Assembly: GCA_022829145.1 (NCBI GenBank)
Contig: CM040764.1
Location: 992,001 to 1,056,000 of the forward strand
Reading direction: 5' to 3'
DNA: 64,000 nucleotides
From: Albula goreensis
Lineage: Eukaryota > Chordata > Actinopteri > Albuliformes > Albulidae
Shown here: piece after piece, positions 53,342-63,690 of the stretch
Layout of the letters: every line of letters begins with the position of its first letter
Position numbering within the stretch: the stretch's first letter is position 1
The notes under the pieces: model-generated
Seen by the model: the letters and a program-made list of their open reading frames with translations, nothing else
The model's database searches: none
What the model was told of the DNA's origin: nothing
Translations under genes and position numbers: made by a program

Positions 53342-55620
53342 TTACAAAGCTTCAGTCTCAGTCTGATGAACTGGTTGTAAAATCAGCTCCTTCCTGTAGG
53401 AGAATCGAGTGAGATTGACTCTGGTGTAAAGCCTCTCCCCCTGCTGGAGGGAGCAGTACAAGGAGTAAGTGAAGCGAGTCAGTACTACCATGCAGCACAG
53501 CTCCACAACCAGCAGTGGCATGTAGATGAGCAGCAGAGACCGGCAGTGGAGTGCTCTAGCATCACTTTCAGAGGTGTAGGCTGACTGAGGGGCGGACCCC
53601 CCAGAACAGGGGAATGTCTTTGCACTCTCTGGGGTAATGGCGAGTAGAGTCGGGGGCAGGACAGGAGTGGTCAGCAGTGCTGTAGTAATGGGAGTGAGTG
53701 TGGGGAGAGCTGTGGTCACTCTAGTGCTGGCCGAGCTGGTGGGGATTATGGGTATTGTTGAGAATAGGGTCATTATCTGTGTTGAAATTGCAGGGGTGGT
53801 TACCAATGCTGTGGTTGTGGCCATAGTTGTAATGGCTGTTGTAACTGGCTCTATGACTCTCAGTGTAGACATTGATTGGGTGGTGGGAAGTGAGGTCGTT
53901 GATTGGGTGGTGAGCATGAAGGTTGTTGATTGGGTGGTGGGAATGAAGGTTGTTGAATGGGTGGTGGGCTTGGAGGTTGTTGTTTGGGTGGTGAGCATGT
54001 GGGTTGTTGATTGGGTGGTGAGCATGTGGGTTGTTGATTGGGTGGTGGGCATGAAGGTTGTTGAATGGGTGGTGGGCATGGAGGTTGTTGAATGAAGGTT
54101 GTTGAATGGGTGGTGGGCATGGAGGTTGTTGATTGGGTGGTGGGCATGTGGGTTGTTGATTGGGTGGTGGGCATGAAGGTCGTATGAAATGTTATTGGCC
54201 CTGCTGTTGTCATAGTAGTCATGGCAACTGTAGTGCTGGTTGTTGTAGTTGGAGGCAAAGTAATTGCGATTGGTGGAGCTGTCGGGCATATCAGCTGATC
54301 CTCAGTTAGTGACATTACAAGTTTCCCTTTCAAACTTTCAGGAAGATCACAAGTCTCTGGAGATGATGATTTTACCTTTTCTTTGTTATCTTTCAACCAG
54401 TTGAAGAAAGATAGCAGCTTACAGTCACAGTTCCAAGGGTTATTGTTCAGATATATCTTTGTAAGTTTTGTTAATGTGTCAAATATTCCATCAGGAAGAG
54501 TTTTCAAGTTATTATCTGCCAGCTTGAGGGTAGTCAGCTCTGATAATTTCTCAAAGGTTGTATCATCTAATGATGCAATCTTGTTTTTTTGTAGATTCAA
54601 TTCTTTGAGTCTCCCAAGACCTTCAAAATATTCACTGGACAAAGTGGAAAACTCATTCTGTGATAAGTCAAGCTTCTTAAGTTTTGATAAGGGGCTGAAT
54701 ATTCCGGGTGGAATGTCTGTGAGATTGTTGCCACTGAGACTGAATTCAAACAATTTGGGCATTTCTCCAAAGAGTACGGCAGGCAGGCTGGTTAACTGAT
54801 TATTTTGAAGCAATAATGCTGATAGCTGAGGAAGGCCTTTGAAAATGTCAGGGGGCAATTCAGTCAAACAATTCTGTTCTAAATTTAATTTTTGCAGTTT
54901 TGGATTGTGTGAAAATAGATCAGGTGGTATTGCTGTTATTTTGTTGCCCTGTAAGAAAAGCTCCTTTAGATTGGGTAGGTTATTGAAGATCCCAGCTGGA
55001 ATGGCACTGATGTCATTTTCATACAGCCTGAGTTTTTGTAATTTAGTAAGCTTGGAGAACAGTTCTGCAGATACAGAGGAGATGTTATTCCTCGCCAGGT
55101 GAAGTAATGTAAGACTGTCTAACTGATCAAATATTTCTTCCTCAATTGTCGCTATTTCATTGATGTGAAGATAGAGTTCTTTTAAATCTCTCAGACCATC
55201 AAATAGCCCCTTCTGAAGGTACTGAAGCTTGTTGATTTTTAAAACCAGCTTTTCAAGCTTCTTTAGAGGCTGAAACGTTTCCACAGGTAACGATGTAAGA
55301 GGTGTATTTGAAATTTCCAGGGACTTCATGTCCTGCAGACCTTCAAAGGCGCCTTTATCTATGGAGGTAATTGGTATGTCAAGGAATTCCAGCTTTTCCA
55401 GTTTAGGATTCCTGATGAAGGCCTCGTTTGGGATGGTGAAAAGTTTACTTCCAACAAAGAATACTTCAGTAGCTCCAGGTTTCAGGGTGGCTGGAATTTC
55501 AGTCACGGTCTTATCATAGACAGCCTGGAATTCTTTAGGACACTCCAGCGCATTATCACACTCTCCAATGGCACTCCCCAACAGCAGAGGCAGGAGACAG
55601 AGGCAGTGTATGGGCTGCAT
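53342..55620 (-). CDS. LRR-mucin-transmembrane protein (GPIb-alpha/GP V-like), frameshifted in stalk
   Basis: Signal peptide MQPIHCLCLLPLLLGSAIG. An N-cap region leads into 14 LRRs of 24 residues (type LxxLxLxxNxLxxIPxxxF), then a C-terminal cap NPWNCDCKLLSFFNWLKDN...LTEDQLICP. LRR and cap sequences resemble CPN2, LRRC15 and GP V. The Thr/Pro stalk has one 32-residue unit, then 9-residue repeats (MPTTQSTTH-type). An extra 14-nt partial repeat at 54,095-54,108 breaks the frame. Past it, a second frame continues with more MPTTQSTT repeats, a Cys-containing juxtamembrane segment (ALHC), a hydrophobic span LLLIYMPLLVVELCCMVV, and a tail ending HQTETEAL with TAA at 53,342. As written the first frame ends near 53,860 without a membrane anchor. 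A single coding exon follows a 5' acceptor (ttcttcag) about 6 nt before the ATG. GPIb-alpha-like architecture is inference. Confidence 0.85.
53870..54180 (-). repeat. 27-bp VNTR encoding mucin-like stalk
   Basis: About eleven 27-bp units encoding MPTTQSTT[FHS] variants, Thr-rich and likely O-glycosylated. One 14-nt partial unit at 54,095-54,108 changes the frame. Confidence 0.9.
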
Positions 55621-58600
55621 GTTTTTCTGAAGAAAGTAACATTATTATGACATTAAGCATCACTCATGTGGATCAAACTGTAAATGAGAATGTGTCTTAA
55701 AATTCATTGGAGGCAAATGTTATATTTATACAGTTAGAAATGTGGTACAACATAAATATAACATTTGCTTCCAATGAATTGAAAGGTAGGTACAATGCAT
55801 TACACTGTGTAGCGTGTTATAGATGTCAAACATAACTCATCATTTTAAGAAAGTCATTGTGTTGTCTGTACATGGAGGCTCCATTATTCCTAGGAAAATG
55901 TATAACTAATTTCTCTAAGGGGCTGATTTACTAAGGTGCACATTTTAGATGTGCCAGGACTTCTGTCAGCATTTTGCTCTTTGTGGGTGATCCACAAAAC
56001 ACGAATATAAATGACTTCAGCCATCAATGAATACATCAAAATGAGGGACTTTCAATGTTTGGAATGGATCTCAGGCTTTGTTAACTAAAAGTCATTACAC
56101 TGGATGTCTGCCAAGACTGAGACATCCATCAGGACTGAAATAACCATAACTATAGTTGCTGACTGCTAACGGCATCAGTATCACATGAAATGACATTCTA
56201 ATCCGATGATGGCTTTTATTTTGATAACGTTTTTATTTGATTTATTCAGTGTTAGACCAAATGGATAAATAGTAAATGGAAGAGCAAATGGACATTGTAT
56301 CGCTTAATTCAAATATTTAGTGACTCTTCTGCAGCATAATTTTATTCAAAATTAAATATATGTATTTTTATGATGTATGTAACAACATATTCTTTGAATA
56401 TGAATTATTGTTTGTATCTCTTTTTATGTATTCTGAGCTTTTACCTGGAATGAGCCAGATAATTAGCTCCTGTCGTTTCCTCATGATTCAGAATGTTGAG
56501 GTATGAATATTCCAAATGCCCCTGTATGTCTGTGCTTGCCAGTGTCCATACACATCAAAGGGAGACCAATAGCTTCAGTACACTGGAGTCATCCTTCACT
56601 TCAGCCAAAAGCTTTGGATGGGAAGTATGTGCCTATTAATTTTCCACAGACATTCCGGAAAGATCCACATGATCTCACTACTCACTCCTCCCAGTATTTT
56701 GCAAAATACACCTTGCTAGTTGGTCCGATCTGATGTCTTTTGCCATCATGGTAGCAGTTTTGCAAGTGATTTTATTCATGGAAACATTGCTTTATTTGAC
56801 CTCTTTTGAATGTATGACAGATGAAATGTGTTAGCAAATTGTTGTCATTTGTCATATTTTTAAAACAAGTTACAGACAATTATTGCAACACATAGCCCCG
56901 GGCACGTCAAAGCCCACAGTTTTGTGCATGTTAGTAAATATATACTCATTTTTAGGAGTTTTAAAGGATATGTTGAATTCTCAGGATATTTAGTTACTGA
57001 TTCCACTCAGTATTGATATGTGTATCAATTTTTTAGTTAAACACATGAAAGAACCAGCAAGCTGCTTCTGTCAGATGTATGTTTGTCTATTTTCTGCACC
57101 CCCATATACTTTTTCAGAATTAGATATATTACACACAGTACCATATCCGTGTACACACAGTGAGATTCAGTACAGTTAACCATTTTAAAAATACATTACT
57201 TTAAAAATATTGGAATCATTAGCATGCAATTTTCAAGCATTCAAATAGGAAAATAAGATCTTACCCACAGCCCAGTTCTGTGACAGAAGTACTTTTTACC
57301 TAAACTGAAAAATCAAGCGGCTGACAGTAAGACATGTAGAAAGTCAACTTTATCTTTGCATAGAAGTCATCAAGGGCGTTCCCAGAAGAATGTGTGCAAG
57401 CCCAGATAAGAGGAGTGTGGGGCAGGCCTGAGTGGGCTTCATGCCCTCAGCTGCACAGAGCCTGCCTCCTAATGTGCAAGGTTAGTGAAACAGGGGAGCC
57501 AGAATCACAGTCCAAATACACACCTGAGCTGTGCATTTTCCATGTAATAACAGAATCTAGGATTTACTTTGTAGTGTTTGGCCTTATAAAAAGAGAAAGA
57601 GAGTGAAGTGCTTGTGGCAGCTGTTAATTTGAGCGAGAAGGAATTCACTTACACCGTGAAACAAAGTGAGCTTCTCATTCTGAGACTCCGGGAATGACTT
57701 GGGAGATGGGAGAGATAAGTAAATATTAAAGGCTTAACCCAGAGCTAATTTCCCTCGTTCACATGAACCATTTAAAAACTCTGCAGTCATTTGGGAGCTG
57801 TAAATACGACTATGGAAGAACTCTTTCTGATGTCATCATGTTTACATCATTTCAGGAACACCGAATGTTGCTCATAGATCATGTCCTGAATGACGTCAGA
57901 TTTTCATAATCCTAAAGCTCTGATGTTCTCCATATTTCCATATACTTCATTCAAGATGTCCCCAATGCAAGTATAATTGGGAAAAGAATTCCTGCTTAAC
58001 CACTATTCAGCAGATGTGATTTTAAGAGGCGCAAGGGAGCAGGTTGCCCAACGAAGTCTGAAAAGGGTGAAAACGACTAATTCCAGGAGGAAGAGGAGCC
58101 TGCATTTACAGCACACTAATTAAGTATGAACATCTTATATGACAATGCAGTGAAAACAATTACTATATAAAGATCAGCAGTAGAAATCTGCCTCAAGACA
58201 ATGATGTGACCAGTCTGGAAGCATTCTCTCTCCGTTGTCCAGGAATCCCTGTATGAGACATATACAACCATCAAACAGTCACCAACTGTCTAACAGTCAA
58301 AGTCTCGTGGTCCAAAACACCACGGTCATGGTCCAGCGTATGTCAGTCTTGTATGGCCTCAGTTACATTCACATCTACATCTGTGTAGCCACCAGAGCAT
58401 ATGTGGCTACTGAAGCACAACCATGGGGAACACATTTCAGTAATGTAACATCCTTTGAAAACCCATACACAGAACACCATCTGATCAAATGTTAGAACAG
58501 CTGTGGTGCTCACATGACATCATCACTCCATCACCAGATACAATGCAGAGTAGTTCTAATATGTATATCAATAATCCTACTATGAAACCAGCTTAAGCAC

Positions 58601-58690
58601 AATGAGTGTTGGAAATATGCAACTGTATTATTTGACACTCAAGTCATCTAATGGACTGTGCAGAAATGGACCATGATCAGAAGACACACA
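55621..58690. other. Upstream region of the LRR gene
   Basis: Non-coding. A plus-strand tatataaag lies near 58,163 with no gene attached. Any 5' untranslated exon or promoter of the LRR gene should lie here on minus, but I could not pick it out. Confidence 0.4.
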
Positions 58691-58859
58691 AAACATTAAG
58701 GGAACAAAACCAAAGGTTTTGAAACAAAAGGTATCAACCTATGTGTATTGCATTCACAACTGTCTTTGTATTTATGTATAAGAAAAAAGTTAAGAGAAAA
58801 CACAAAAAGGCCTAAAGAAGGTAATTGTGGTCCTGCAGACCTGCGGGCAGGACTGTCCC

Positions 58860-60159
58860 ATTGTGGCTGGCCGCTGGTCTGGTTCCTGACCGGGCCTGGT
58901 GGAGGGACCACCACCTGGTCACAGTGTTCCCCCACTGGCTGTAGAACATCCCCAGCTGTCAGGCATCTGTTGTGGATGGCACAGACCACCACAATGTCTG
59001 GGGCGAAGATGTGGCTCACCTCCAGGGCCTTAAAGAAGACACTTCCAACTGGTCCTCATCATGCCAAAGGCCCGATGTATGATGGAGCGAGCCCTGGCAT
59101 GGTGGCGGTTTTACCTGTCCTGCACTCTCCTCTGCACTGGCTCAGGGAAGGATGTCATGATGGCCATTGGTATGGAGATGCAAGGATACCCTCCATCAGC
59201 CACGATGAAGTATCCTGAAGGAGGATACAATGCCCCCAGGTACACTGGGCTTTCTTCAGGACACCGGATCATGGACTTTACCAGGGTACCCCACATCAAT
59301 GTCCAGGAATCTACCTGAGTTGTCACTGATGGCCTGTAGCTGGATGTTGGCAAACAGTTTGCAGTTAATGTATCCTGGCCATTGGCACCAGGGGGCACCT
59401 TGACCCAGACATGGCTGCCATCAATGGCACCCACACATCCGGAGAAAACAGGGGAGGTGGCCAAGTGGGCAAAGCCTGCATCGACAGCAGGGAGTTCCTC
59501 GGCCTTGGGGAAGCTGATGACCCTGTCCAGCAGAGTTAGCACTGCAGTGCAGGTGGGTTGCACCGCTCTGTGGACAGCGGTGGTGGGGATGACAAACGCC
59601 CTGGCGACCACTCGGTAGGACAACCCATGAGCCAGGCAGGAGAGGAGGATGAGCACCTCTACCTGATGGGCCCACCCATGGGTCTCCTGCCGGGGACCCG
59701 GTGCACCAAGGCCTCCACAGATGCCTGGGACAGGCAGAAGTCTTCCGCAGCTCCTGAGTCCCCCCAGAGTAAATTGCCAGGAGTTCACTCTGGCATATGA
59801 AACTGGATCTGGGTCCTATGAAAGATACACAGATTGTATTTGTGGTGATTGCAGTTAGTGGGCAAGGAACATGCAAAACACCAGCAGTTATAACTTCATT
59901 TCGAGAAAGCTGTCATATATCAATGTATCATTATCCAGTGATGAGCACTTCCGACAACAGCTTCCGAAAATCTCAAACCTATTATGCCTTAAAATGACAG
60001 CCATCACCTGGGGATGGTTCAGAGTATATGGCGTTTATTTACCTGCAATGTCATCAGGGCAATGGCGTGACATATGCGCGGTCGCCAGCTAGCAGAGCTG
60101 TGGCGCTGGCATTGGAGCTGGTGATGAATCCGTAAGCCTAGCAAAAGTACTTCTTCCAT
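58860..60159 (-). pseudogene. Second Harbinger transposase, decayed
   Basis: Exon 1 is 60,159-60,043 (39 codons, MEEVLLLGLRIHHQLQCQRH then SSASWRPRICHAIALMTLQ; donor gtaaat). Exon 2 begins near 59,815 after 'ctttcatag'. Pieces in several frames include ILLSCLAHGLSYRVVARAFV, CVGAIDGSHVWVKVPPGA (first Asp), LYPPSGYFIVADGGYPC (second Asp), then VSHIFAPDIVVVCAIHNRC and LTAGDVLQPV. At least three frameshifts separate them. It belongs to a different Harbinger lineage from the gene at 28.5 kb. A TATA-like tatataaag on minus sits about 35 nt upstream of the ATG. Confidence 0.78.
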
Positions 60160-60189
60160 TGTTAGCAACGTGATAAAGCTGAATCGTGC

Positions 60190-60202
60190 CCTTTATATAC
60201 CC
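60190..60202 (-). promoter_or_regulatory. TATA-like box of Harbinger relic
   Basis: Minus strand 'gggtatataaagggc', 30-40 nt upstream of the exon 1 ATG at 60,159. The spacing leaves a very short leader, so the in-frame ATG may not be the first transcribed one. Confidence 0.4.
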
Positions 60203-60239
60203 GTTTGGGTTACTACATTCACCGATCTTATTGGCTCAC

Positions 60240-61840
60240 ATGGTGATAGGTAATTGAGTCACTAATCTGTAATCATCGGAATCCTGCCTGAGGTCGTTGA
60301 TGGATCCTTAAGATGATGGCAATCAAGATGATACACTTTATATGCCATTACCTGATTGTACAGAATGCTTAGCCTAGGTTGTGGGTGCATTCTTCGGTCA
60401 TTTGCACTCATAGAATATTGTTTGTCAGAAAAAGATATTTTACATTGCAGACAGATTGATTTTAAGCTCAAGTTAAGAAGAGGGGCTTACCATGAACTCC
60501 ATTACAAGTACATGTAGTTCTTACAAGAATTTTTGTTGTTATTCAGAGCGCATTGTTGCATTGTGCAGCCCTGATGAATGGAACCAAGGGGCCAGCTTTC
60601 AACTCTAAACCTAAGCACTGGAAAAAGTGTCGCCATCTAGCAGGTTGCAGGCAGAAACTGTGTTTTCCCATTGGAAGCCATTAATTTTTGGCAGCATATT
60701 GAAAATATTTATCCTCATATAATGATATTCAAACTTAGCTCAAAATAAAGTTCATACTCCAGACATTACATTTCAGGAGTTTGCCCGTTTTTTATAATGC
60801 ACGTAAAAAGATAGACTTTTATTTCTCCAAAAATGCCATGATGTCATATTTTTATGCATATGACATGCACAGAGCTGGGTGTGAGGAACTTAAAATTAGT
60901 TTAGCTTGCTGGCCTCAGATGCATGCTTGGTAGGCAGGAAAGCGTATTATAGGGACACAGGGTCTTCATGCCTGTCTCGTCGAAAGTATTCCAAAATGGG
61001 AACAATTACTGTTATGATTGCATTTTTAAAGACTGTTTGTTTATATATGCTGTAGTTTTTAACGATTTTGGGTTCCCTGTTAAAATCATTGAAACAACCT
61101 GCAAGTTGTTGGCAGCCGGTTACGTTGTATGCTTTTATATTCTGGGTTGTGGAGACTGGTGTAGATCATGCATAGGATGTCTGGGTGAGAATCATTTTGT
61201 AAATAGTAGTACATGTTTCTGTATAACTTGTAAATGCGGTTCTCTCTGTTCATGACCTGTCCTACACCTCCCTTTTTATGTTTAATTTATTCTTATAGCA
61301 GATGTGCGTTCTCTGTTATTTTTGTGGCTAATTGTGAATACAAATTAAAATTTAGGAACATTTAAGTATGGTTTTGTGCCATTTTTTTAAGACAATAGTG
61401 GTTGCAATTCATACTTGGCAACTAAAATGTAAAGGAAATAGCGAGTGCGGTGAGGCTTGGCCAACACTGTGGTTGTTGAGTAGGGGTGTATTACAATATT
61501 ATTATAAATGTTAAGTAGCTACAAAGGACATACATACATACATCTATTGAAAGAGCGTTTGAAATGTATCCTGCTGGAAGATGAGGTGGCTTGGAGGCAG
61601 ATGGTCTTGATGTGCCATGCTGCTTCAGTGGAGCGCTTGTGGACATTTTCGGGGCAGGGTCTCTCCAGGGCTCCATGTTCTTTTTTAACTTCTTTGTTCA
61701 ACTTTTTTGCACTTGGCCCTTGTTGTTTTTTAACACTGTGTTTTCTGCTGCTTCCCATTGACTATCTGTTGTTTACTTGTTTCCTGGTTTTGTGTTCTGG
61801 CTTATCTTTTTGTTAATTTTTTTAAAATAAATTTCAGCTC
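60240..61840. other. Non-coding stretch
   Basis: AT-rich, short ORFs only (up to 102 codons). 61,500-61,835 may be the 3' end of a retroposed sequence, because an aataaa is followed directly by a simple pentamer repeat. Confidence 0.35.
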
Positions 61841-61841
61841 A

Positions 61842-61861
61842 ACCTAACCTAACCTAACCTA
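61842..61861. repeat. (CCTAA)4 pentamer
   Basis: Four copies of cctaa, directly 3' of 'aaaataaatttcagctcaa'. It is most likely a retroposon tail rather than a telomere-type array, because it is so short. Confidence 0.6.
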
Positions 61862-61863
61862 GC

Positions 61864-62211
61864 TGGTGTCGAAGGAGAAAAATGTAATCCTTCCTTAGGT
61901 TCTGAGGTGAGGCCTTGTTGTAGTTGTGTTGATGCGAGAAGAGAACACAGAGTCTTCAGTATCTAATGAAAATGATGATTTATTCACCCAAGCTTGAGGG
62001 AGGTGTCGTCACTCAAAAACTGAGATCAGGAGCTCCCTGAACAACAGAATACACAGGCTTATATAGCATGCAAGCTCAGCCCTCTAACATCTTTTAGCCT
62101 ATGATGTGATGGCACATCTTATGGTACCGCTCCAAATCACACCCCTAGTCAGTGAAAATTAATCAGTTACCTTGTATCTGCTGACATATTTCTTTTTCTG
62201 ATTTTGTTACA
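61864..62211 (-). mobile_element. Probable solo LTR
   Basis: 348 bp bounded by TG...CA. On the minus strand it starts 'tgtaacaaaatcag', has a TATA box 'gctatataagcc' at about 62,057-62,068, AATAAA at 61,979-61,984, and ends 'ccttcgacacca'. The TATA-to-polyA spacing fits a U3-R-U5 layout. No internal coding region, primer-binding site or second LTR is adjacent, and a clean target duplication was not seen (ctagc against cttac). Confidence 0.5.
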
Positions 62212-63180
62212 CTTACAGGCTGGTACCATGGTCAGAGAGGCCTAGTAACAATTCTAAACCTCCTTAGAAGGCCCTTTACCTTCTCAGAAATGTGAGAACA
62301 TATTCCCTGCAAAGTCTTCTTTTACTGCAGTGAAACTGTGTCTCTTTGTCTGCATGAGAGTCATGAAGAAGCATTAGTAATATCAGATACAGAATACATA
62401 AGATATAAAAAGTATGAAAGTACAAATGATATTAGTCATGCAAATGATTATGTAATACAAATCATGTAAATTGTGTAAAAGACGATATGATATAATATGA
62501 AAGGCTTATATGATTCGTGACTTAAATCCACACTTCTGCACTGGCCTCATGATTGTAGTCTTAGTAAGGACGATGCTATAATGATGTTTCCTGGATGTCC
62601 AGCAGCTCAGTCATATGGACAACTGCACGGCATTATCAGTGAGGCGTCAGAAATCATCTGGACACCTGTACTGTCAGCTTTTTAAATTTTTTTTTTTAAA
62701 TTTTAATGGACCACGTGTCAAATAAAGATGAATACATTTGCATGCTGTTGGTGTCAGCATTTTGTTGTATACTGCCTTGCCAGCAAATTCCACCAGGTTG
62801 GCCGCATGGTCGTTAGTTAGGCCTACATTAATGACATTTTATGGCAACAAACACATTTGTATAAATTAACACATGGTGCCACTGTTTTTTATGACTTAAA
62901 AAAAAAATAAATCCAACTCCTGTGATTATATAAATTAATATAGTATAGGCATTGTCGATATATTAATAATTAAGCAGGCCTATTAAATAGGGTGTAATAA
63001 GCCAAAATAGCATATTGTTGAGTGATAGGCTATAATGCAAAATTTAAACTATTTTCCAAAATTAATTTATACGCTACTAAAATTAATACGCTACTCATGT
63101 TGTTTCACTGTCTAAAGTAGGAAAAAAATTGTTGTCATTGATTCATCTGATCAAATCTGACAAAAACGCTGTAAATGAAG
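62212..63180. other. AT-rich stretch
   Basis: No gene. In particular, there is no counterpart of the transmembrane/tail sequence that ends the first LRR gene. Confidence 0.5.
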
Positions 63181-63182
63181 GT

Positions 63183-63690
63183 TGTATCAGGCAAAGTACT
63201 TGCGACTGGTGGAGCTGTTGAGCATATCGGCCCTGCTGTGGTCATAGTAGTCATGGCAACTGCAGTGCTGGTTGTTGTAGTTGGAGGCTAAGTACTTGTG
63301 ACTGACGGAGCTGTCGGGTATATCGGCCCTGCTGTGGTCATAGTAGTCATGGCAACTGCAGTGCTGGTTGTTGTAGTTGGAGGCAGTGCTGGTTGTTGTA
63401 TCGGCCCTGCTGTGGAGGTCTGGCAACTGTAGTGCTGGTTGTTGTAGTTGGAGGCTAAGTACTTGTGACTGGCGGAGCTGTCGGGTATATCGGCCCTGCT
63501 GTGGTCATAGTAGTCATGGCAACTGTAGTGCTGGTTGTTGTAGTTGGAGGCAAAGTACTTGCGACTGGCGGAGCTGTCGGGTATATCGGCCCTGCTGTGG
63601 TCATAGTAGTCATGGCAACTGTAGTGCTGGTTGTTGTAGTTGGAGGCAAAGTAATTGTGATTGGTGGAGCTGTCGGGCATATCAGCTGAT
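63183..63690 (-). repeat. 96-bp VNTR in the second LRR gene stalk
   Basis: About five units of roughly 96 bp encoding AMTTMTTAGPIYPTAPP and TLPPTTTTSTTV. One unit is truncated and rearranged at about 63,385-63,420. The first LRR gene has a single copy of this unit (54,190-54,290) and none of the expansion. Confidence 0.9.

Noticed and set aside
53637..54095. 152-codon Val-rich plus ORF
   Set aside because: Antisense shadow of the mucin VNTR of the minus-strand LRR gene.
58163..58171. tatataaag on plus as a promoter
   Set aside because: No ORF or exon of any recognisable kind follows it.
61842..61861. (CCTAA)4 as telomeric repeat
   Set aside because: Only four units and not the vertebrate TTAGGG sequence; it sits at what looks like a retroposon tail.
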